A stretch of 64,000 bases of DNA from Sacculina carcini (GCA_916048095.2 OU696578.1:9477045-9541044), one strand, 5' to 3'. Numbered from the stretch's first letter, positions 20,975 to 34,057 are shown. Translations and numbers: made by a program. Notes: a model not told the origin generated them from the letters alone.

Positions 20975-23900
20975 GTTTGTCTCTCTGTCTGTCTGTCTGT
21001 CTGTCTGTCTGTCGGTCTGTCTGTCTGTCTGTCAGTACGGAGCTACGCTGGTTAAGATACTACGCCTACGCTTTAGCCCCGTCTCTCTTTCTGTTTCCTA
21101 ACTAGCCTAGCCTAACTAACCAAACCTAACCCAATCTTGCCTCACCTAAAACGAGAGAGAGAAAGAGAGCTGGGACTGAATCGTAGGCGTAATGGTCCGT
21201 AGACGTGATATCCTGGTTCCCTTCAGTATGACTGCTTAACTGCGGGTAATCCCCCAGTGAGGATGGGGAGTTACTGATTGAATCAAACCACAGTGGGGCA
21301 AAATTGCTGCACTATTTATGAAAGAGACTTGATAGTGAAACACTCGATCTGACACACAGTGAAACACTGACTGCAAATATAGAATGATCGGCAAATGAGT
21401 TTTGTCTGTTGTATCAATGTTGTAATGTCTTGCCACCAAAAGCTGACAATCACACAGAATGATACGAAATGACAATCACACATAATGATATGTTGTGAGG
21501 CTTCTGTATGAAGTTTCTCAATGTATATAACAATTACTCTGGTCAACACGATTTTTCTGGCAAAAGAGTTTAAAATAAATTCTGACTAAATTTGAGCTGC
21601 TGATTACGAAAATGAACTCAGATTTTTTCTATCACATCAGGATTTCGAGATATATCAGTATCTAGTTTATGAAAATTACTCATCAGCCTATATATCAAAG
21701 GTGTCATGATCAAAGCAAATGAGTTTGGTATTACAATTTGCATATCCATAGTGAAGGTATAACAAAGGCTACAAGGTTCATGCACAATAAATGAAATACA
21801 GTCTCAAAATTCGTATATAAAACATAAAAATGCATGCGTATATATGTAAATATACATGGCACAATATCAACGGCAAATTTGTTATTTGAATGATATTTTC
21901 TTCACTGATTCAGTGATGTACAGCTCCTGGATTGTCACTCATCAAGCTCGAGCAATAATCTGACATCATATGTGAGTCCCATCGGCCTTGGTACCGATCT
22001 TCCATTGTTTTAATGTCCTGATGGAGTCGTTCTCGTTTTTCCTCGCTCACATCCCGAAGGATCTCCGCAAAATTGTTATAGCTGTGTAAATAGTGACATT
22101 GACACTCATTTGACACTCGATATCTCACAGGCTCATTAGTTGTTTTCCACGATCTCTTTGTAGTTGTCCGCATTCTTATTCTCTAAGAAATTCTGTACCA
22201 CATAACAATATACATTTCAGCTCTCACTTCTATCTCATTCATCGATTTGATAAAGTTCTGATCCCTCACAAGTGTTCTAATTTATTGTCCATAAAATATT
22301 CCAGCCTTTTTCTTCTCCTCACTAAGACCAGGGAAAACTGAATAAATATATCTAATACATTCTCCACTTTCATTAAGAGCTCTAACGATCTGTTTCACCA
22401 ATCCAAGTTTAAAGTGCAAGGGAGGAAAGACAACGTTCGTCATATCCACTAGAGGATCATTGATAACATTCTTATTCCCAGATACCAGAGCCTGTCGTTG
22501 AGACCATTCATTTTTCCACCCAACGTTTTGCTGTATCTCTACGGTACCAATACGCAATTCGTGAAATTTATGAAAATATGGTACCTACAGCGATAAAACG
22601 AGACGTGATGGAGAAAATGTAAAAACATAATTGAATTCAGCACACTCAAATTAGTGAAAATCTGTTCTGAAACTTCATGCCAGAACAACTTTGTTTTCGC
22701 TTTTAGACCAGTGTTATCATCGCAGGAAAACGTGAAAGAAAAAAAACAAATATTTCAAGACAGGTAGATTATCATATAATTATATAATATCATGTCAGGT
22801 ATCAGGTAGATTTCAGATTTCAGGTGTCATATATCAGGTAGATTATCTAATAATTATATAATATAATATAATATCATATAATATTATCATGACTATTTTT
22901 GAAGTGAGTTTTGAAAAAAAGCGATATTAATCTACTACTTGTTGAAGTAAGTACTGGCAGTTGAGTCCGGAATATTCTTGTATATGGCTGTGCACAGGCA
23001 CATTGCTGAAATATCCGCTAATTGCAAAATATTATTATATATTATTTTACTGCTAATATAAATGACCTGTTTTCTGCCATACAATCTGTTTAACATCTCA
23101 TATATCCAAGTAATCAAGCACGAATGGTTGACAAAACTCTGGCTGCAACTACACATGATAGTCTAGGTGAGGCTGGTGATCTCCCTCTGGGGTCAAGTTG
23201 AATGCTCCCAGCTGCCTAGCACATGCTGCCTTTTCTAGGTCGACCCACTGCGTCAAAACCATTGTAGTCACAGCCGATATTATTGTTATGATTATTGTTG
23301 TTGTTGTCGTTGTGTATTTTAGATGAGCTGTCTCTGACACATACACACACCCACCCACATTCACACACACACACCGTATTCATTGACATACTCAGCGATT
23401 TGTACTGACTAGCTCGGAATAATTGTGATGACGTACACCGTTCTACAGCGTATTCACAACTAGCCTCAACATCGACTGGCCCAGTTCTCCAGCTCTCACA
23501 CGGCGATCGCACAAACAAACACTCACACAAACAAACAGTGAGTAAACAGAATGCAGTCATGGCAAGGCGTGATAGTCAGCAAGAACAGCTGACAGTGCTG
23601 AGTTGGGTGTCTCGTTCACTGCTGGCGTGTTCAGTGTACTTGCATTCAACGACCGCTTGTCTCTGTGCGCATAACAGGGCGACATCAGAACAATGTGCTG
23701 ATCGATCAAGCGTGCCAGAAAACACGGAGAAAATCGTGTCACTAATTCGAAGGGCTGCGTGATCTTGGAATAAACGGGTGAACTTTCTGTCTAGCTCTGT
23801 GGCACAGCACAAATACAAGATGAAGTAGAAAGATGCAAGATGGACGGCGTGTGACGTGATGGCAACTGCGCGGCTTTCAACCTCAGCTTTGTGACAACAA

Positions 23901-26900
23901 TGATGACATATCAAACAAAAATCAACATTGCACCATTGCAAGTCATAAATATAAAATGCCACCATTATGCATTCATCTGCAAGTGGATTTTATTGTTCAC
24001 GTCTGGCTTCTTCAATGCGTGTTTACTTGAGAAAACAAAACGTTCTAGAATATAATTTAAATCAAGATATTGTTATCAAAACACCCGCAAATACACGTAC
24101 ATTCACACATACATATACATATGTATTTACACCCACACATACACATAAACACGGATATACGCTCATAAACATAAATATACAAACACACATACATTCATAC
24201 AGATACAACATTCTTTTAAGCTTGTTCAAAATAGTACCCATATTATCAGGCGCATATGCAATATAGCAATGAAAAACTGAGTGTCTAAAGGGCTCGAATA
24301 TCTGATATATGGCATTAGCACCAATTAACCAAATTAATAATAAATAAATTAGTAATTGAGCAAAATGTCTGATATCTGCATTCATTCACTCACTACATGA
24401 TGACAGTTATGGGGTGGGGGGCATGTACACCCCTCACTCCCAGTTCTTATTCTGCTTCATAATCTGTGAGAAGATCCGAGCCCCCAATATGATCATGATA
24501 TATCCAGGTCTTACAGTTTGTAATTAACTCTCGTATTATTTCGATAAATATAATATTTTTATGTTATGTTGAAATATCCAATATTTCCCTCGCCCAGGTC
24601 GAGAATTCGCGGGGCGGTTGCTACTGCTCTGGCTAGGAGTGGTTTCGAAACAGTTTTCTGTCTTCTATGTTGTGTTGGTGTTTGTCTTCTATGCTCGATG
24701 TTGTGGTGGTGTTTGTCTTCTATGCTCGATGTTGTGTTGGTGTTTGTCGACTGGCAGGACTTGAGTTGGTGATATTTCGCACGCAGACAGGAATCGTGCA
24801 TATATTGGACAGTATCTGTCCTCACCTTGGAGCCAGTTTGACCCAGGGTGTGGTTCAAGATGAATGCATTGAGTGTCCGTTTCATCGCTGGAGGTTTGAA
24901 GGCACCAGTGGACGAGTGGCATGTGTACCTTATTCTGCTCAGAGTAAAGGTACACTGCATTCTGCCTTCCTAAAAAATTCCTCCCATTTTCAACAAACAA
25001 CATCGCTAAACTATCAGTTCTTGTACGGAATATATTTATATTATGGATAAAGATTGATTGTTTTACATTAAAAACAAACGAGCTTGTTCATAAAATATAA
25101 CTTTTTTAAGAGAGCGGTCGATGAGAACATTTTGTGCGTGCTTATTATGCTGCGGCCGTGTCAGAGAGTGTGGGCAAGTTCGGTGTGACCTCGTGGCCCG
25201 TGCACGAGACCAACGGTACCATTCACCTGTGGCACCATGCCGAGGGAGAGCCTCCTCACTGGTGGCCCCCGGAGCAAGCAGGTATCACCAGTCAGCACCT
25301 CCTCTACTGCGGACAATCTCAGCACACGGTCGCCGCTCATATTCAGGTGTATATGCGAGCGTGTGTGACTGTGAGAGTGTGTACAAGCTGGCACAGAAAT
25401 GGCGTTGGACCGCGGAAAATTAGCAGTCACTAGCGGATCTAAGGGGGGAGGCTCAGGGGCTGAACCCCCCCCCAATGTTTCCATCAACTCGTCATAACCA
25501 AGAGATTCACTAAAATAGGTCAAGAAAAATACTTATTTGTAGAATTTATTGATATAAGCATTATGGCAAAGACGTTGCATAGTGATGCATGTACACGACT
25601 GATCGCCCCCAAGATTCTGCCCCCCACCATTAATTCAGCCCTCCCAAATATATTCATCCCTCCCAAAATTGCAGTCTGGATTCACCACTGATAGCAGTGT
25701 GAATGTGTGTTGTGGCGGCGGTATTTTTCGCGTGTGAAATATGTAATTGATCGGTGATGTGCGCTCAATGATGCCTGCAGGACTTGCCCGAGAACGGAGC
25801 TGACCCAGCCCACCTGGCCGCCATCCACCAGAGGATCTTTGTGGCTGGTAACTCGGTGAATGAGAGTTGCGGAGGATGGTGGATGCGACAGCTCAATCTG
25901 GCCAGCAGTTGGCTGTGTCACACGTGGTCGGCCTGCTGGACTGCCTGTTCCAGTGAGCAGCACCGGGCTCATCTGCACATTGAGACCACATTCCGCGCCT
26001 TCAACCGTCTTCAGCTGTACTCCAGTAGTGTACATGTGCAACAGGTACCACACTGGCTTGACTATCATAACCCACTGCCTTCACGCTTATCCTCACGACA
26101 CTCTTGCTGCATTTAGTTTTTTATTTCAAATTAGGGAGTTTATAATATTAGTGCGTGCTCACGATAAACTATTTTATTGGTGAGGTGAATTCACTCAACT
26201 CAACTGATACCAAGCCGAACTGGAGTATTTTGAAATAATATCTCGTTGAGCATATTTTAAATTTGTTCTTGGCAGTAGATCAGAACAGTGTGTTGGAGTG
26301 TTATCTGTCTTATACATCACTCTTGATATCAGGTTGGTCCCGGCCTCGTGTACATGAAGTTCAACTCGCCGCTGGGAAACGGCCTCATTATCCAGATGGT
26401 AACTCCTCAAGCAGCCCTGCGTCAGAGCGTTGTTCACAAGGTGTTCTGGAACAGATACTACGGCCTCGGCGTGTTTGTGGCCAAGTTCCACCTGCTTGTT
26501 GAGTCAATTCAGGTGAATTTTTGTTTTGCCAGAATTTGCACGAATATGCTCGTGAAGCATCAGTGAATATTTAATTATACTATCCATATTGAGACATTAT
26601 TTATTTATTATATTATAGATTTATTATGTTTCTCTATGTTTTGTTGTGAGGAAGACTCAGAGCCGTTGCGAGAAATTATGGGGCCCCCCGAAGGCAACAC
26701 TTGGGGCCCCCATTATAAATAAATCACCAAATAATGAATTTATTTATTAGACATAATCACATAATACAAGCTTAGGTGAAAACATCTGAGCAAAAAGGTA
26801 AAGCCTATACGTAATAAATATGATAAATTGTAATATCATACGTGAAGCAACGGGGCCCCTCAACATTCGGGGCCCCCGGCCGGGGGGTACGGGGGGCGGT

Positions 26901-27810
26901 TGCTACGGCTCTGAGAAGACTTGTTGGGTGTAGGCTTCTGTGTTTAGTGACGAGTAAAGGAGCGTTTGAGTTGATCAAATTGACTTCAGAAACAACACAC
27001 TGATTGACTGCTTGTAAGATAAGGAAGAGTTATAATTATTTCAAGTTTTTCATTGTTTCCACTCTCGGGAATTTCATAATGACCTAACACTTCCACTTCA
27101 ATGACAGTGTATACCTGCTACTGTATGCACGCGTGTATGTGCGTGTGTGTGCATGTCCTGCGGCGATGACGTCATGACCAGCTCACTGCTGATTGGCTGC
27201 CAGGTTGACACTGTGTCCCTGTCTGGGTCATGTGTGTGTGTGTGTCCCTGTCTGGGTCATGTGTGTGTGTGTGTCCCTGTCTGGGTCATGTGTGTGTGTG
27301 TGTGTGTGTCAGTTTGTGTCTGGGTCATGCTTGTGTGAGTGTGTGTTTGTCATGGCAATAACACAGTATGATAGTGCGTGTGAGTGTGGGTTAGTGTTAC
27401 TTTGTGTCGTGTTGAGGAAATATTGGCAGGTATGTCGTAGCATGTGCGTGTACTGTTTGCGTGTCTGTGTAGATGTTATGTATATTTCTTGGGCTTAGCT
27501 CCACGCTGGAACTTATGACCTCACTTTGATTAAATTTTACAAATTTTTGCCTTAATCATAGCTTGTTTAGCTAACATAATTCTTTCAATTAAATTTGGGT
27601 TGCTATGGTTAAAATAATGAAAATAATGTGTTTGTGTTTGCGGTGCAGTTTGAGCGTGACGTGAGGATTTGGAACCAGAAGAACCATTTGGTGCGTCCGT
27701 GTCTGGTGAAGGAGGACAGTTCGATTGGCAAGTACCGGCGCTGGTTCTCACAGTTCTACTCGCAAAACTCCCGCAGGCCATTTGAAAGTGTCGATTCAGC
27801 CGATTTTTAA
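20215..27810 (+). CDS. nvd: Neverland/DAF-36 Rieske oxygenase (cholesterol 7-desaturase), 7 exons, ~473 aa
   Basis: Exons 20215-20457, 20706-20904, 24758-24949, 25165-25346, 25781-26044, 26333-26512 and 27649-27810; the phases close throughout. Residues about 48-71 form a membrane segment. [14 protein letters not shown] introduces the Rieske domain. Its [2Fe-2S] ligands are CPH (Cys168, His170) and CPFH (Cys187, His190), with 16 residues between the pairs. The catalytic non-heme iron motif is D-x2-H-x4-H (Asp280, His283, His288) within [13 protein letters not shown]. The C-terminus [13 protein letters not shown] is typical of Neverland. Known reaction: cholesterol to 7-dehydrocholesterol, the entry to ecdysteroids. 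The exon 2 donor is GC (see separate entry). The exon 3 donor could instead be 6 bp earlier (24943), still in frame. Introns contain hAT MITEs and a foldback element. ATG 20215 was chosen as first in frame; Met8 is an alternative. Confidence 0.94.
20905..20910 (+). other. nvd: Non-canonical GC splice donor of nvd exon 2
   Basis: Exon 2 ends CTAG|GCAAGT. GC is required because only this cut gives phase 1, which matches the next acceptor (GGCAG|GA at 24758) and yields [11 protein letters not shown] as in the family. The nearby GTGACT is phase 2 and would break the frame. GCAAGT is the usual consensus for GC-AG introns. Confidence 0.8.
20939..21032 (+). repeat. (CTGT)n microsatellite in nvd intron 2
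   Basis: A CTGT array with a few CTCT/CGGT interruptions starting about 35 bp after the GC donor. Confidence 0.96.
21052..21201. mobile_element. Foldback element with CCTAA-like loop in nvd intron 2
   Basis: The left arm (TACTACGCCTACGCTTTAGC, CCCGTCTCTCTTTCTG) is mirrored by the right arm (GAAAGAGAGCTGGGACTGAA, TCGTAGGCGTAATGG). The loop reads CTAGCCTAGCCTAACTAACC and AACCTAACCC, degenerate CCTAA. Confidence 0.75.
21910..22560 (-). mobile_element. Remnant of a transposon-associated repeated gene family
   Basis: Minus-strand reading pieces contain [20 protein letters not shown] with [14 protein letters not shown], and then [20 protein letters not shown] with DYCSSLM. I recall this block order (LHIKLGLMK, FPxLSxAKIKEGIF, GERFHQDI, ME.RYQGRW, DYCW) from multicopy uncharacterised proteins in invertebrate genomes. 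It is broken and partial, an old fossil within nvd intron 2. The parent family was not determined. Confidence 0.6.
22565..24757. other. Remainder of nvd intron 2; nothing recognised
   Basis: AT-rich DNA, a partly duplicated ATATCAGGTAGATT stretch near 22790-22850, and a CA-like tract near 24105-24200. A 30-bp tandem (TTCTATGCTCGATGTTGTG units) at 24660-24740 sits just before the exon 3 acceptor. Confidence 0.45.
25428..25690 (+). mobile_element. hAT MITE family C in nvd intron 4
   Basis: The ends CACTAGCGGATCTAAG and GTCTGGATTCACCACTG are imperfect inverted repeats. The flanks TTAGCAGT and ATAGCAGT are a 7/8 target duplication. It shares its body with the 14.1-kb copy. Confidence 0.87.
26658..26913 (+). 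mobile_element. hAT MITE family D in nvd intron 6
   Basis: The ends CAGAGCCGTTGCG and GGTTGCTACGGCTCTG are inverted repeats. The flanks GGAAGACT and AGAAGACT are a 7/8 duplication. Sub-terminal GGGGCCCC-rich blocks are shared with 34244-34485. Confidence 0.86.
27206..27310 (+). repeat. Tandem of TGTCTGGGTCATGTGTGTG units
   Basis: Three to four copies of a roughly 35-bp unit built on CCTGTCTGGGTCATG plus (GT)n, inside nvd intron 6. Confidence 0.85.
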
Positions 27811-27824
27811 CTATAAATATGAAT

Positions 27825-28088
27825 CAGTGGTTCTCAACCTGTGGGGAATTCCCCACTGGTGGGGAATGAAAGAGTTGCCAAATGATAAGCTAAAGATTGG
27901 ACAGAACAGGACAACTATGTGTGTTTTTATCAATTAAAAATCTTCATTTTTGTTTCTAATGATATCTTGACATTTACTTCGATGTAACAACTGAATTTAT
28001 TTCATTTATCAGCGCTGTTGTGTGGAAAATGAAGAGATGGCTCATTAAGAAGTGGGGAATCAGTGAGAAAAAAGGTTGAGAACCACTG
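27825..28088 (+). mobile_element. Complete hAT MITE family A, 264 bp
   Basis: The terminal inverted repeats CAGTGGTTCTCAACC and GGTTGAGAACCACTG are perfect and of classic hAT type. The flanks ATATGAAT and ATCTAAAT are a weak 5/8 duplication. It begins 14 bp after the nvd stop codon, so it probably forms much of the nvd 3' UTR. Degraded copies are at 1.6, 6.4, 29.2 and 63.0 kb. Confidence 0.88.
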
Positions 28089-28244
28089 ATCTAAATGAAC
28101 CAGCGTTTTTGAGTGCAAACATGCAGTTTGATGATTTTGCACGACATTAAACGCGCTATTTTATCATGAAATTGCATGAACAAATGTAGTGTTGTCAGGT
28201 CTCATTCAGTTATGAACACACGGGTTATTTACTGTGCATTGTTG

Positions 28245-28859
28245 CACTGTAATGTACTGTAATGTACTGTAATGTACTGTAATGTACTGTAATGTACTGT
28301 AATGTACTGTAATGTACTGTAATGTACTGTAATGTACTGTAATGGACTGTAATGGACTGTAATGGACTGTAATGTACTGGAATGTACTGGAATGTACTGG
28401 AATGTACTGTAATGTACTGTAATGTACTGTAATGTACTGTAATGTACTGTAATGTACTGTAATGTACTGTAATGTACTGTAATGTACTGTAATGTACTGT
28501 AATGTACTGTAATGTACTGTAACGTACTGTAATGTACTGTAATGTACTGTAATGTACTGTAATGTACTGTAATGTACTGTAATGTACTGTAATGTACTGC
28601 AATGTACTGTAATGTACTGTAATGTACTGTAATGTACTGTAATGTACTGTAATGTACTGTAATGTACTGTAATGTACTGTAATGTACTGTAATGTACTGT
28701 AATGTACTGTAATGTACTGTAATGTACTGTAATGTACTGTAATGTACCGTAATGTACTGTAATGTACTGTAATGTACTGTAATGTACTGTAATGTACTGT
28801 AATGTACTGTAATGTACTGTAATGTACTGTAATGTACTGTAATGTACTGCAATGTACTG
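28245..28859 (+). repeat. 10-bp minisatellite, unit AATGTACTGT
   Basis: About 61 units with very few variants (AATGGACTGT, AATGTACTGG). All three minus frames stay open for over 200 residues because the unit lacks stops; these are not genes. Confidence 0.98.
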
Positions 28860-29230
28860 AGAGTTTGCGAGTGTTTGTTGCACGCGATTGTGTTTGCATG
28901 GGTCCACCGCTTCTCTGATGTTTAATTCAATTTGTGTAAACTCAAATATTCAATCTGTGTGTAAAAATGTAATTAATATATGAAATTATGCTGATATTTT
29001 TATGTTAAATGTTTGCATAATCATTTATCATATTTTTCATCTGAACACGGAACGTGTTGCTACATTAAACACATATTGCATAATGTATTCGCTTGAAGAT
29101 ACGGTGTCGTTATTGTAAATGTACCGCACAGCACATTATAAAACGCCAGCAATCGTGTGCACAATTTGACACGCTATAATAAGTGCATCAAATATACTTC
29201 TCTGTGTGAACAACTTCCTGCCTTTTTTAA
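28860..29230. other. No gene recognised
   Basis: AT-rich intergenic sequence between the decamer array and the family A fragment. Confidence 0.4.
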
Positions 29231-29239
29231 TGCTAAAAT

Positions 29240-29700
29240 TTAATGTAAATTCCATTACAGCACTGAGAAATCCGATAAATTCAGTTGTTACGTCAAATTA
29301 TATGCCACAGCAAGTCACTAGTAACTCGTTGAACTCCGTGGTGTAGTGGTAACACACACGCCTCACAAGAGGAGGAGAATTTCATTACGCAAATTCTATA
29401 ATCCAACAGTTCCTGTCCACATTGCAGTAAATGGTACCAGATATCAGTCATGTGTTGTGTCATGCATTCTGGGGTGGCCCTCTCTAATACGTCTTACGTC
29501 CTTGTGGCGTCATAGCGTGGAGAGGGTTGGTTCTGCGGTGGCAGTGAGCTGAACGGGGCACACCTGTGTGTTCATAAGCTTCGGTTTCTTCCCGTGTAGC
29601 AGCTGCCATTTGAGGCCTTCAACTTTTAACATTTAACGCACATTTGCCCTGTTCTGACCGATTTTTAGTTCGTCACTTGGCAATCACTTTATTCCACACA
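29240..29700. mobile_element. hAT MITE family A fragment interrupted by a SINE
   Basis: 29255-29330 (TCCGATAAATTCAGTTGTTA, CAAGTCACTAGTAA) and 29640-29700 (CCTGTTCTGACCGA, CACTTGGCAA) match adjacent portions of family A. The SINE copy lies between them. Confidence 0.6.
29334..29636 (+). mobile_element. tRNA-Val-derived SINE, older copy with head deletion
   Basis: It starts GAACTCCGTGGTGTAGTGG. It then lacks the stretch containing the B box and continues in the body (AATTTCATTACGCAAATTCT, CATGCATTCTGGGG). It is more diverged than the 14.5- and 57.2-kb copies. Confidence 0.8.
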
Positions 29701-29759
29701 AACTCACTGACACGTTATATTCCCTACGAGCGGTGCTTGTTGTGAAGGTTGTGAGATTT

Positions 29760-31690
29760 GATGACTGTAAGGTGGAAGCAGTAATTATGACGTGATGAGG
29801 GCTTGGATCAAGTTGATGACTCAGTTGTGTGCTCCAACAATACTCGACTGCAGTTCACCCTGCGTCCAAGTTGCACGTGGTTGCAAATGATACCTTCATC
29901 TTTGACATTTCCACCTGGTTCAGTTACAAATCACAATCCATCCTTTTTGGAAGCCAATACTTCTTCCAGTGAGGACACAATTGAAGGGCATCATCACATG
30001 AAAGCAATACTTACCTATTGTCAAAAGTAACCCAGGAAGGAAGTATTGTGGTGTCCTAATAGACATGGAAGAGCATGATTTCCTTATATGGAAACCCTGT
30101 TGTTTTGTGTTTTGTGCAGCAAGCGCAAATATAGTTAGTTCCAGAGATGGCAATGAGACCGTTTATGTAGTTGTCGAGATATGAGCTTAATGAGCGCAAC
30201 AGGAACAGGTTGTAACTCATTACACTCGATGAACCTGTTCTCTAAAATAAATGATGGATACAGCATGAGGACGAAAGGAAACACGTGCCAGTGAAAACAC
30301 TGTCCAACATCTACAATAAGACGGCATATTTCTCAGTACAAGTGCAGCTTTTATTTTTATCAAAATCCAGCTTATAACTGTGTCTCCTCATTGAGCCTCG
30401 CTCTTGTCCCTGCAGAGAAAGGTCAAGATCACCGTGCGTCAAGTTCGTCACTATGTTGTACTCACTGATGCCGTCTGTGTGGCGAATGAGAACATTTTCC
30501 ATGACCGACTGCTGTCCAAACAACTATCAAATTCGGTCAACACATTCAACTGAACGTGTAAATCACCGTAATATGCACTTGATCATATCAATCAATCAAG
30601 CTATTTACATGTATAATACACCCATAACAAGGCACATTAGATTAATCAAAATAATTGAGTATTTAACACCTTGTCCAACATAATAGCTAGTAATGCAAAT
30701 TATGCTCACTTGAAACTATAGAAAAATACTGAAATATATCTTAGTGAAAGAAGGGAGTGTATATACACATTATAGTGCAAAATAATATATTAACGCTAAA
30801 ATTATACTGAGCGTTTAAATAAAGTTATTAATTGCTTGTTTCTTGTGCACCATCAAGCGAACATTTTGTAGTCATTCTCATTCAGTAATCATCAGTCATG
30901 ACTTATTTGCTTTCGCACAAAACCTCCAAGAAAATGTGATCGATCATAAAAGTACAACTTTCATTACGAGTATTTATTTCCATCAACGCACTCACACACA
31001 TACACACACACACACGCAAACGTGAGAAATACGAACATTTCAAAAGTGAAATATATTCTTATGATGCAATAAAAGTTCTAGTATCGCCTTCAATACACTC
31101 AGCAAAACACAAGCTATATTCTCAATAGTTCACGTGCAGATAAGAATAATGAACAACTGCTAACTAGAGTTGACAATGGATAAAATCTTGCAGCAATGAT
31201 GCTGCTAGCAACGCCATAATACTTCCTCATACAACCGCAGCTGCTGAGGAGCGTCTACCACTTTATTGTGTTTAATTGTTGGTAATATTGATGAGAAGTG
31301 CAGCTGGTGATATGCACGTGAGCCAGCACTGTTAAACACTGACATACAGACCAGAGCTTAATTGACGAATATATCACAATAATATATTTATAAATATGAA
31401 AATTGAAAAGCTAGAATCTACGCTATGCAAGCCTATGCTGTCATTCATATCAAGTAGAATAAGTCAAATAGCTAAATATGCAATATTTCTATTTTCAAAC
31501 GGAATAATGTAAAAAGATCATTGAAAAGTATAATTTTCAAGCAAAAACACACAAAAACACACATATTCTCAAATATATGCGTGGAATGGTGATACGGTAC
31601 GAATAATCGTGCATGGACGTAAATGAGATGAGATCATTGTTGTTTCTCGCAGCTTCTAGTCGGTCAGATATACAGCTCAATGGCTAGCAG
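29760..31690. other. Unassigned region downstream of nvd and caveolin
   Basis: Between the 3' ends of nvd (+) and caveolin (-). Plus-strand open stretches at 29803-30030 and at about 30417-30553 (after a CCCTGCAG acceptor-like site) show no recognisable family. An (AC)n is at about 30988-31017. It may contain caveolin 3' UTR, but this cannot be shown. Confidence 0.4.
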
Positions 31691-31697
31691 TGGCTGG

Positions 31698-32365
31698 TTA
31701 AACGACCAGAGGGTCCGTGTCCTTGCCATCTTCCTCGCTCAAGTGTCCGTGTCGTACCTTGATGCGCTGAAACATCATGCCACATACGTCGTAGCACGGA
31801 GCACAGAATGCGGCGTTGCAAATTGTGTTGAGCGACCGGATGAAATTGCAGTTGATCTTGCACTGACGCAGACAGGGAGTGCTACACCAGATATTCTGCA
31901 ATCACATCCACACACACACACACACACTGTTATTCATGTATTACTGATATCAAATCATTGCACCAATACGCAATCAAGCCACTCACAGTAGTGAATAAAT
32001 CACGCATCCTGGTCTGACCGAGAAGAAGGAGGCTCACTGAATCAGACGCACGTGAGTTTTGTTCACCTGAGCCTCTGGTCTCAGCTATAATGATTATTAT
32101 TTTGATTGATTATTATGATTATTATGATTAATGACTATAATGGTCACAGGCAGATCCAGTAGCATGGGAACAGTGCAAGCACTATTTCCAAGAGATGTAG
32201 GGCGCAAGAGAGTTTGAAAAGTAAGAGATTATAGAAGTAGTTCAAAAGCATAATAATGAATGAATAATGTGGTCATGTTTAGCTTTGTCCTCGCTCCGAG
32301 CTGCCGGTTTCATTGGTGGCCATGTTACCGCTGTCACTAGCTTGTTGTATGACCATGTTGAGCTT

Positions 32366-32439
<74 letters not shown>

Positions 32440-34017
32440 GTGCTTGTTGATAGCGTCATTGATGAGGTCGAAAATGAGTCTGCTAGATTACAGGATGACT
32501 GTTGCCACTTCTGTACAATTTCAAGTTATGCTGCCTCCTCATCAAATGAGATGAAGGAAAAATGGGATGTCTCGAGGTGTTCCTTCAATCACCAACTTTG
32601 CCGTGATGTTGGGGCAAGCTGAGCTGGTATTTTGATCAGACACTTTCAAGCTGGACACGTCTGTTACCTGGCATAATCTTCCCTGATACCATTGCTGCGT
32701 GTTCACTGGTTCATTGTTCAGTGTCAAGGCGATCACAGCCGGGTGTTATCAGGCTCGCCTCCCACGACGTCGTCACTCACCACTGAGCCAGTCTGGCGCG
32801 TGACAAAGCGCCACAAGAAATGAGTGAACGACTCACTTATGTCACTTCGTGTCAGTGTGTTTGTGTGTGTGTGTGTGCTTTGTTTTTCGCCGAGTTATCA
32901 TAAGCAGCACAGGTGAACGCGCACGCTCATCTTGTCTCCAGAGCTGATCTCATGATCTAGTTAGCATACAATGGCAGCGAGCAGTATGGTGGCAGATGGA
33001 AGAACACGCCAAGGTCCCCGAGTGGTCCTCAACTGCGTCACAACCACCCGTCTACAGCAGTGACCCTCGCTGTCTCAACTATCCTCACAACAACACATGA
33101 TCTGTCACGAAAACGCGTCCAGATGAACAGCTGACTGCTTGTGTATCAACTGATGCTCCTGGCACGCGCAAATTCCTCGAATATTTTGCGTTGTGCACAT
33201 AATTACATACATGCACTGACAGACTTACAAGAAACTACAGCTCTTATGCACAAGCTGTGTAGGTACTGTGGGTGACATGACAATTGTCATCCTCATCAGT
33301 GTGCTAGTGATCAGGTTATGTTATGTTATGTTATGTTATGTTATGTTGAGTTAGAGTTTCGTTGTGGACATTATTGCCGGTCAAAGTCGTCCATCTCACA
33401 GTAATCTGCCTGCTGCGCTGAAACGTCGCAGAAATGGCGTAATGCACGCGTGAGCGAGATAAGCGATGACGTCACTGGCGAAGGAGTTGTTTGTGAAGGA
33501 AGTGCTTGATGAATACAACACATCAGCCTTGCACTGCCTCACATCCGCACGTGCTAGTTGTGGCGCAGTAGAGCGATCAATGGCGCAGCGTCAATTACGT
33601 CGAGAATGGTGGCTCAGGTCTCTGTCGAATGCGTATTCTCAACGACAGCAGGTTTTTTGTGGCGTCGTAAAATGTCTCACGCCATTTCAGCCAGTATTTT
33701 GGCGACAATTTCCCTGCGGACTCAATGATGATTAGCTTGCATTCAGTCGATTTATTATTGATGCCGGCACGCACTCACACACACCCACACCCACACACAC
33801 CCACACACACACCCACACACCAGCAGACACTCTCGCACACACACCCACACTCACGCACACATACACACACATACACCCACACACCCACCCACATATACAC
33901 ACATACACACCCACACACACTCACACCCTCACGCACCCACACACACTCACACACACCCACCCACACACACACACCCTTACACACACACACACATACACAC
34001 TAACACACACCCACACA

Positions 34018-34057
<40 letters not shown>

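Noticed and set aside
28206-28907. ORFs of over 200 aa in all three minus frames
   Set aside because: They arise from the stop-free 10-bp repeat AATGTACTGT, not from coding selection.
33466-33735. 89-aa plus-strand ORF in the caveolin intron
   Set aside because: No recognisable domain, no conserved context, and it fits chance length.
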